This document shows positions 56,211-64,000 of a stretch of 64,000 nt of DNA, in pieces (the first letter of the stretch is position 1; every line of letters starts with the position of its first letter). The stretch lies in assembly GCA_028583415.1 (NCBI GenBank), contig CM053270.1, positions 52,110,173-52,174,172 of the forward strand, in the 5' to 3' direction. Made by a program: the position numbers and the translations under genes. Origin of the DNA: Protea cynaroides. Taxonomy: Eukaryota > Streptophyta > Magnoliopsida > Proteales > Proteaceae. The notes under the pieces were generated by a model, which worked only from the letters and a program-made list of their open reading frames with translations, searched no databases and was not told the origin of the DNA.

Positions 56211-58633
56211 TGTTGAAACCTTGACCAAGTTGAGCTGTTGTGATGCCAACTTTGTATGTGTTATCATCGTTGGCAACCTTGGTAATCTCCAAATAGTTAA
56301 CAAACAGAGTGGATAGACAGTCAACAGGCAGAGTGGACAGTCAGTCAGCAGACAGAGTGGACAGTCAGTCAGTAGACAGAGTGGACAGTCAACCGGCATG
56401 GTTGGACAGTCAGAAGCTTACTTGGAAGCCAATTCCCAGTTCACAGTGCTTACAGTTCAGTGAAAGAAGACATATAAAGTAGAGAGACAAAGTAGAGAAA
56501 GAAAGAGGAGAGAGAGTGTCTGTGGGTCCCACTATAGTCCCACAGACAGACATGGTGACTGGGTTGGTGCACTGACAGCAGTTGATGAGCAAGTCCAGCA
56601 TGAAGAAAGAGATTGAAGAAAGAAGATGAGGAGAGAGAAAGAAGAGAGAGAAAGAAGAGAGAGAAGATGTGGAGAGAGAGAAAGAGGAAAGAGAGTGGGT
56701 GGGGACCAGGTGGGTCCCACCTGGGGTAGCCAGGCCAGCATGGTAGCCAGCCATGGCCAGCATGGCTGCCAGCCCTAGCCAGCATGGTCGATGCCAGCGG
56801 CATCAAGCCAGCAGCAAGGAGGCAAGCCCACCATGCACAGCCGCGGCACCAAGGCAACAACATGCAAGCAAGCCCAGCACGGCAGCACAGCAGCATGCCG
56901 CACACAGCAGCATGCCGCACGCAACACAGCAAGGCCATGCGCACAGCAGCATGCCATGCGCGCAGCAGCATGCCATGCGCGCAGCAGCAAGGCTATGCGC
57001 ACGGTTTTGCCGTATGTCAGCAGGACAACAACAGCATCTGCGCGTGCGCGTCGCACCACAAGGCATGCCGCGCATGCTGACCAGATGTTCGACGAATTTC
57101 CGCAAAGAAGAATCGCCTCAGCAACCTTACTGGAAAAATTTAGATATACAGGGCATTACCACACTTTGTTCAGGGGTATTTTGGTCCAAGAAAAAGAAGA
57201 AGATCCGAAATCGTCACGCCAGATTGAGCCACGCCATTCAGATGCTCATCCAATGGCTGAGATCAAGGCGGGCTATGGTGTTTCTCTTTGATCGCGTCAA
57301 GATTCTTGCGCGAATCATGTGATTGGTTGAAGGCAGCTTAATATGGTAGTCCACGTCGTGTAGAGCTGGATCCTTGATTGCGTGTGGCGCGCTCACCGTA
57401 TGGCAGCGGGAAGATCCAGATCTAGCGGTCCGTATGATCTCCGATTCTTCCCTGACGGGATCTAACTGATCTGATGGCCAGGGTATGATCCCGCCTTTTT
57501 AGTGAGATCCAATGGCCATAAATCAATATTCTATTATCCACCAATCAGAACTCGACAGCGGATCTGACGTGTCAGCGGCGGCGCGGCTACGTGCATCGCG
57601 GGTGCACGGATACTCTCCTAAAGATTCCATTTGGAATAATCTGATCGGTCGGACTTTGGATGGCCATATCTTGGCCGTCCGATGTCCGATTCGAGTGATT
57701 CAAATTGCTCCGAACTCATCCTCTCGAGTACGGTTCACCTGCAACAAAGAAAACAAGTTTTGGTGAGAGCAGCTCCGGTTTTTGGGAAGAAAGAAGCTTC
57801 TTGAGCTTATTTTAGAGGAAAAATCCATCTCCACTCTCCTCTCTCTGAGTTTAATGGCTGTATAAAGATTGAGAGAGATAGTGTGAGTATGTGGTGAGAG
57901 CTAGGTGTGGATGAAGTTGTGCGAGAAGCCTTTGGGAAGTGTCGAAGCTCCATTTTGTAGAAGAAGCTTACCCACCACCATTGGAGAGCTTGGGAAGATA
58001 ATTTGGTGAGCACCACACATGCCGTGATCATGCTGGGTTGGTAATCACGCACACAGAACCTATGTATTTGTACCAATTCCATATGGGAAGGGTTTGTAAT
58101 TTCTATTCAATAAATATTTTGTAACCTGTCAAGTTGGGGGCTTGACTGGAGTGGGGGTTGTTGCCTAGGACTCAGTTGCAGCTGATAATGTGGTTGATGT
58201 TGTAGCATCAGGGTTCTAGGTGCAACCATAACATTAAAGTAGTGTATTGGGTATAATACGAAACCCTGATTAGGGTATTACCCCGTGGACTAGCTATCAC
58301 AGTGAGTGATTGGTGAACCACGTTACATCCTGTGTCGTGAATGTGTATGAAAATGTATATGAGTGTGGAATAGAAGTCTGTGTGCTGCATGTTTGGGTGT
58401 ACACACTTGACAGGCCAAGCCCCTGGTATGGATACCTGTGGGTGTGTGGTTGGTGTGTGCACTAAATGTGTTTGACATATTGACAGAGAGAAAAGTCCAA
58501 TTGACAGTTCAAGACAGCACATAGTGAATAACAGCTCTTGGCAGTAATTTCCAAAGCAGCAGGCCAAATCATATTGTTGGGAAGATTTTTAGTGGTCACT
58601 GATTCACCCCCCCACTCAGTGTCAACCTAGGAT

Positions 58634-58638
<5 letters not shown>
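56211..58638 (+). repeat. 3' LTR of the Copia element
   Basis: 2428 bases, TGTTGAAACC to GGATCAACA. Four tandem GACAGAGTGGACAGTCA-type units at 56300-56395 and an expanded GCAGCATGCC(A/G)CGC block at 56880-57000 (more copies than in the 5' LTR). Confidence 0.9.
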
Positions 58639-58639
<1 letters not shown>

Positions 58640-58716
<77 letters not shown>

Positions 58717-59329
58717 TTTTTTTCTACTGAAGGTGAGTAAAGAATAGATTAATTGAAAAAAATGATGTGTAGGATTGACGTTCTGAAATTCTTGGATAGG
58801 GTAGAGAAAAAAATACCAAACTAATTTGAATCTTCAGACCTAGTTCCGTAAATGATCAAGAATAACAATCAGACCCAGTCCCATTTGTGAGATACAGGTT
58901 GGCATAAGTTACATCACCAACTAATACAACAAGATCAAGACTGTTATGTAACAAGTGCCTAATTGTAGAAGTTGTATTGTATGTAAGAACTAGATCTTCG
59001 ACCACTGCAATTCTTTTTGGAGAACTTTGGTGACCAGAAACTGGTATTGTCTTGAAAGAATATATATATTGCTCATGGATAATTCTTTTTTTCTGGGCTT
59101 GCTTATGAAATATTTTAACTTGTCTTTTCTTCACTCAGGGCTTCTTATTGTGGGATCTGTTCTTAAATCTATTGTAAAATAGAATCATCATTCCACCGAT
59201 ACGATGTGCAAGATTTGGGATGTTGAATGGGGCATCATCGATAAAGAGTGGGAGGGGGCAAGTGGAAGTGCGAGGGAATCAGAGAGATTGACTCTATAGA
59301 AAGAGCTCAAAGAAAGGGAGAAGAAGGTA

Positions 59330-59394
<65 letters not shown>

Positions 59395-59545
59395 ACCTTA
59401 TTCACCAATGGATGAAATCCAATTGTAGCCAAGAAGGATTCTTTGAAAAATACATATAGGGATTAGAGGGAATGAAAACTTGAAGTTTTCCATAGCCGAG
59501 ATCATAAATAGGGGGTATAAACGGGGCCTAGGTAAGCTCTATCAA
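58640..59545. repeat. Tandem duplication, copy 2, middle block
   Basis: Collinear with 44050-44935. Contains a (TA)n tract (58640-58711), the second phosphatase fragment and a (GA)n run (59339-59392). Ends at the target duplication ATCAA (59541-59545). Confidence 0.87.
58850..59134 (-). pseudogene. Purple acid phosphatase exon fragment, copy 2
   Basis: As copy 1 at 44250-44534, with EDLV in place of GDLG. It keeps the family-like TNGTGSDCYS where copy 1 has TNGIGSDRYS, so copy 1 has changed further since duplication. A stop follows SDCYS. Confidence 0.8.
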
Positions 59546-59852
59546 TGTTAGACCCGCACTCCGTGAACCTGATCTAAACCTTGTTTCATGTCGTAACAGG
59601 TCTTCCAATCATCACCGGACTAGACGGGACGAGCGAATGATAGCCAGGTATGAAATCGGACCAATCGGACCAATTCAGGTATGAAAAATTAGATACCGAT
59701 CGATGGTACCGGTCTTGGTACCGGTCGATGGTCGACCGGTATGGCCTGCGCAGACTTGTATCCGAAAAAGGATCTCTGCGGGTCCCACTTTCCAAATTTT
59801 GAACCGAAGGACTTTCCTAATGTTAGGAGGCTTCCTAAACCTAATCCTAGCC

Positions 59853-59860
59853 TATATAAG
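59853..59860 (+). promoter_or_regulatory. TATA box in solo LTR E
   Basis: TATATAAG in AGCCTATATAAGGACC, 307 bases from the LTR start; equivalent to 13056-13063. Confidence 0.6.
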
Positions 59861-61125
59861 GACCTCTAAACCTCTTAAAATCCCTTTCATTGATCCTCAA
59901 AAACCCTAGAGAGGAGAAAGAGGTTGAAGAAGGAGAAGAAGCTAAGAAGAAGAGGGAAGAGCCGCCATTGCCGTTCGACGAAGAACACATTACCGCGAGT
60001 CAACAGTAGGTGCTTAAAACTTCCTCTACATTAAGTATTCTAGGATGGTTAGTTATGATTGGATCAATACCATGCAAAGCAGGTATTGATCTAAACCCTA
60101 TTTTGTCGACAAACCCTAATCTAATCGGTAAACCTTAGATTCAAGTTCTAGGTTGAAAATCATCGAGACTAGGATTTGAATGGAGTTGGAAACAACTCTA
60201 ACTCAGTGCTCAGACCTAGAATGAATAGGAGAAACCCTAGAATCAATAAGGGGTGACCGACGGAAGGCAAAAACCAAATGTATGGTCTCCTGGAGACATA
60301 CCGGTCGGACCCTATTTGACTGGTACTGCGATCGGTACCTCTCGACCGGTCTGTGGGGACCGATCGACCATACCGGTCGTAGGTTTCCCCACAGTGCCGC
60401 GATCGCTACTACGACCGGTATGCTCTGTGAGGAGTGTTTGTAATCCTGTTGGTTTTCTGACCAACGTAAACCCTAAGAGAACTATTCTAACTAAACCCCT
60501 AATATCGTGTAGGACCTTGTGATAGCAAGTTTGGACTTTGTGACACGGAGCAAGATATCAATCAAGTGTAAGGTAAGGGAATCGGACCTCAACCCTAATA
60601 ATTTAATAAACAGTAAATCGTTGTTAATAACCATGATTCTAAGGTATGATGTTTGTGCATACTCGCATGTCATCTTTTACTTTTAGTTATTATTATTGTT
60701 CATGCATACTCGCTATACTAGGATGTGACTGTTAGGCATGTGATTGTTTTCGTTGATGTGTGGAATGGGAAGGACTGGAGGTCTGGGATCATTCCTCACA
60801 CTAGCACCTTTCGTATCGTTCTATCTTAGCATGCTTGGTGCGGGTAGGGTATCAGGGGGAGGAAGTGGCACTGTGGTCTCCGACCTGGCTACTAGACTCT
60901 AGCTCTATCTCTATGCCATAGGGAGCTACGCTGGGACGAGGCCTACTGTGATGACATATAAGATTGGTTAGTTGCGATCCCAGTTTGCAGGCCCTCGCCA
61001 ATAGGGGCTTACGTGTTGGTATGGGTAGAGTATCAGGGGAGGTGTTGCCGGTGTTTGATCCAGACGCCTTAGCTCTATCTCTATTCCATGGTGGATGCAT
61101 GTGGGACGACAGTAGTGTTTGATCC

Positions 61126-61173
61126 ATTGGGTGGCTTCACACACTCGTGTATAGAGGTGCGGTGGCCGCCAAT
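61126..61173 (+). other. Conserved LTR hairpin, solo LTR E copy
   Basis: ATTGGGTGGC pairs with GCCGCCAAT (one G-U pair, one bulge). Loop contains CACACTCGTGTATAGAGGTG. Confidence 0.45.
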
Positions 61174-61305
61174 CCTTTTTATAGCACATTGCAAACTTAA
61201 AACCAGACAATGATGTGAATGTTAATGATGCATATGTTGTTGCATTGTCTGATTGTCTTACTGAGCTAAGTTGTGAGCTCACCCTTGTGTATACACTATT
61301 TTTAG

Positions 61306-61439
61306 ATGTTGATGCAGGTTATATGGTGGAGGACTATTTGAATGCTCCGGCGTACGGAGGTGTTGCTGCTTTGGAAGTGCAAGTAGTAGAGGACGAGCAT
61401 GACGCTTCATGGCAGTGCCACTTCTGCGTGTACCTCTAG
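61306..61439 (+). CDS. LTR-borne small peptide exon, solo LTR E copy
   Basis: After ACTATTTTTAG: DVDAGYMVEDYLNAPAYGG, VAALEVQVVEDEHDASW, QCHFCVYL, stop. Open, with no lesion. Two of the tail positions differ from the others (Ser-Trp-Gln-Cys instead of Ser-Cys-Glu-Cys). Confidence 0.5.
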
Positions 61440-61730
61440 GATTTGATTTATTTTATTTTAATTATTTTCAGTTGGAGATACAGTTGATGTAAGGATATTT
61501 ATCTATGTTTCGGTATTTGAATAATTGGATATTTGATTAAATTTATCAATAGATTACTCAGTTTATTTTATTTAAAGACTTCCGCTGTATGTTATTATAT
61601 TCTGATTATGGTTATGTGCAATGGTTTGTATGAGTGGATACGGTCTTATTGAGATCCTGGTGTGAACCATTGATTCAGTGACGGTTCACTCACACTTCTG
61701 GTTCATCCGGAATTGGAGTGTAACAATCAA

Positions 61731-61928
61731 TCTAGCCAAAAACAAAAAGTAAGCTTTATCAATGGAATTTGGAGTCCCGAACAATAAACCCTTTGGGTTG
61801 AGTAGTTTTCTGCCTTATCTTCATGATTATGATCATAATTGTTCATATCGTAGTCTTAATCATTCACACTATTTTAGAAACCCTAGTCAAAGGATATGAA
61901 GAGTCCATTGTAGTTACAGAAGGTGTGA

Positions 61929-61962
<34 letters not shown>

Positions 61963-62508
61963 GTAATCAGATTGGGAAGGAAGATGGAAGATGGAAGATG
62001 GAAGTGAAGGGGGGCAAAACTCTCTAAAATAAGTGGTGAAGTGAAATGCTGTTTTGGGTATATTGGTAATACCTAATCTCATTTTTGTGTATTTTTGTTA
62101 CAACAAATATTGAGTGGGTAGATTGGTTATGTAAAACCCAATAATAGTAATCAGGTAGTTTTCCCAATAAAATACATACATGAAGTGTATTAAAAAATAC
62201 ATTTAAATATACATTTAAATAAAACACTCTAGATAGTAGGGGAGGGGGATTGATGTAGTCCACGTTCACACCCATGTGGCCATCCATGTGGTCATTCCTG
62301 ACCAACTCTCTATTCAAGTGGGTTAACCTTATGCTTTTAGGAGGCCATTTTATATTCAAGTCAAAGCCCATGATAAAACCCAAGCTCAACTTGTGGTCAA
62401 CAAGCACCACAACTCATTTTGGAACCATCATAACCAAGTCCTGATCAGCGCATATGGTTCTTTCAGCACATGTACTGACTCCAAGGGTATTTTAAGGATA
62501 TTTACATT
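61731..62508. repeat. Tandem duplication, copy 2, right block
   Basis: Collinear with 44940-45700, ending at GGTATTTTAAGGATA, after which copy 2 runs into unrelated sequence. Includes a (GA)n run at 61931-61959. Confidence 0.87.
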
Positions 62509-64000
62509 TCAAATTTTAAAATACTCGAAACATACAAGTTGTAAATTTATGAGTAAAATTTCCTATGGCTTCAATATGAGATAAATCCAATTTATATTTA
62601 GGGGTTATGACCTTTTTAGTGAGCATGTGTAAAATAGTCTTTTCACTTGCTTTGGTGGATGATGATGTGAACACTCTTTTTGAAGTTTCTTTATACTTTT
62701 TCCACCAAAATGACTCTTTATATGGATTAACTATAGGAGTCTTTCTAGATTCTTCTCCTTGAAGCAAGTTTCTACGCCTAGGGACAAGAATCAATACAAT
62801 GTGAGAAGTTTCTCTGTATTAAAATTATTAAATCATTTATATTTTTCTTTTATTTTCTCTGTGTAATCTCAATCATAGTATTATAGGGGATGGTTGAGAT
62901 TATTTTCCGAAATTTAAGGGTTTGTCAGGCCAATAAATAATGGCTAATTCTCATGTGATAGTAAGTTGATTTTTGATTAAAAATTTAGATTAAGCATGTC
63001 TTTTCCTATGAACCTTAAAGAGTTTAGCTCTTGAAACCTAGAAGATATTAGTTCAATTTTGAAGAGTTGGAACTTTCTTATCACATCTTAAGACTTAGAA
63101 GAGTTACATTTCAACCTTGAAGAGTTTGAGTTTTCACATCCCTATTAGTATCCTAGAAGAGTTGCAAATCCATTGAGCTGCAGACACATCCTAGAATAGT
63201 TTAGTCTAAGCCCATATTTATCTCCATTCATTTCATTTATTAGAATTTTGTATTTGTTATGCACTAGCTTTATCAGCCATGTTGAGTACCTTACATTATT
63301 TTTCTAAGAAAATATTTTTCTAACATAACATTTTTAGAAGTCTATTAATTTAACATTTAAAACATCTATTAAACTTGTACGAATGAGCTTTTAGATAAAA
63401 AATTTTCCTGCTTCGTTGGAAGAAACAAAAGAGGAAGTAAAACACCCAAAATTAGCAACGAATATAGATAAAAAGAAGAGGAGGGTAGAAAATTTGCATA
63501 AAATAAAGAAGAAAATTAAAAGAAGACCTCTCTATAGGTACAAAACAATCTTCGAAGACAACGAGATAATTATACAAACTATGTGGACTCCAACAATAAA
63601 ATGGTTAAATGGTTTTAAAACACATAAACCAACACAAGTAATTCTTTAAACAATAGCTTAATACAAATGATCCCGGTGCCTCTGATTATGAACCTAATGA
63701 CATAGAGGTGCATAACATAGGGAATATGGAGAACCATAACATTATTGGCCTGACCACAATAATTGTCCATTACTTCTGGTATGAGAAGGATCTCATGCGA
63801 GTTCTTTTCAAGTGGATCAGAAAAGGCATTTGTCACTAGTCCAATCACCTAGGACATATCAACATAAAAGGTGCTGCTTTGTACTATGACATGAGAGTGT
63901 TGGACCCTTGATTAACTCGAGTATCTTGCAAAGGACAATACTTTACTTGATTCACCAACAACTCGTAGTTGTTTATGTGATAAAGCAATAGCACATTGTG
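62509..64000. other. Unassigned AT-rich sequence
   Basis: No gene recognised. The motif CTTGAAGAGTT/CCTAGAAGAGTT recurs about five times at 63015-63200. Short frames such as 62794-62516 (minus) and 63416-63649 (plus, Lys-rich) show no family signature I know. Confidence 0.5.

Larger units (their letters stand above)
50864..58638 (+). mobile_element. Ty1/Copia (SIRE-like) retrotransposon with most of pol deleted
   Basis: LTRs 50864-53234 and 56211-58638, flanked by ATATA on both sides (50859-50863, 58639-58643). Primer binding site at 53237, polypurine tract at 56199. The 3-kb interior has a long gag with three zinc knuckles and a protease, then jumps to the last part of RNase H. Integrase and reverse transcriptase are gone. 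Long LTRs and the long coiled-coil gag suggest the SIRE/Maximus lineage. Confidence 0.9.
59546..61725 (+). mobile_element. Solo LTR E (element B family)
   Basis: 2180 bases, TGTTAGACCC to GTGTAACA, with perfect 5-bp target duplication ATCAA (59541-59545, 61726-61730). Closely alike to LTR B. The empty site is preserved in copy 1 at about 44938 (CTCTATCAATCTAGCC). Landmarks: word cluster 1 (59690-59745), TATA box (59853-59860), cluster 2 (60298-60424), hairpin and peptide exon. A solo LTR arises by recombination between the two LTRs of a full element. Confidence 0.93.

Noticed and set aside
62516..63848. Short ORFs at the right end that could hint at a pararetrovirus or retroelement
   Set aside because: No catalytic or structural motif recognisable; AT-rich Lys/Asn/Ile composition explains them.

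Overview
This is nuclear DNA of a flowering plant with a large, repeat-rich genome. Almost every base can be assigned to transposable elements stacked inside one another. The only host-gene material I recognise is broken: a terpene synthase pseudogene, two copies of a purple acid phosphatase exon fragment, and a CDC48 exon fragment carried inside a DNA transposon. I see no intact host gene, no rRNA or tRNA gene and no CRISPR array.

Region 1 (1-29762) is a nest. A terpene synthase pseudogene (minus strand, 29763-32941) is cut in exon 4 by a 2.2-kb-type LTR (D, plus). D is itself split twice: by LTR retrotransposon C (minus, right part 14941-18214) and by a complete 10.4-kb CACTA (En/Spm) transposon (19233-29640, 3-bp target duplication GAT). 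C is split by element B (plus, 10082-14940), B is split in its reverse transcriptase by element A (minus, 29-10081), and A's 3' LTR is cut by the end of another LTR (1-28). A and B carry a Ty3/Gypsy chromovirus-like pol. A-D and the solo LTR E (59546-61725) share LTR architecture. A and C carry an unusual ORF on the strand opposite to the element, next to the primer binding site; A has no gag.

Region 2 (29763-42376) holds the terpene synthase pseudogene, with a Harbinger-type Myb/SANT fragment in its first intron. A 5'-truncated L1-type LINE (33551-42376, 9-bp target duplication) follows. It is interrupted by a MITE-like insert rich in CCA repeats and by a 4.55-kb PIF/Harbinger element (36801-41352, target duplication TAA). 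The Harbinger element has a Myb/SANT-like gene but no visible transposase.

Region 3 (43140-62508) is a 2.5-kb tandem duplication carrying the phosphatase fragment. Copy 1 (43140-45706) is uninterrupted. In copy 2 the (TA)n tract was invaded by a non-coding LTR element (46626-50850) and a deleted Copia element (50864-58638), and a solo LTR (59546-61725) landed further along. Copy 1 preserves the empty site of that solo LTR. 62509-64000 has nothing I can identify.

The least expected signals are in the A-E LTR family. (i) A spliced-looking antisense gene sits in the internal region. (ii) A short conserved peptide exon, ending in a Cys-rich tail, lies in all five LTRs. (iii) Two clusters of short palindromic words lie at the same LTR offsets in every copy, although the words differ between subfamilies. 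(iv) A leader hairpin shows a compensatory stem change. Together they suggest a retrotransposon lineage with its own accessory or regulatory gene.
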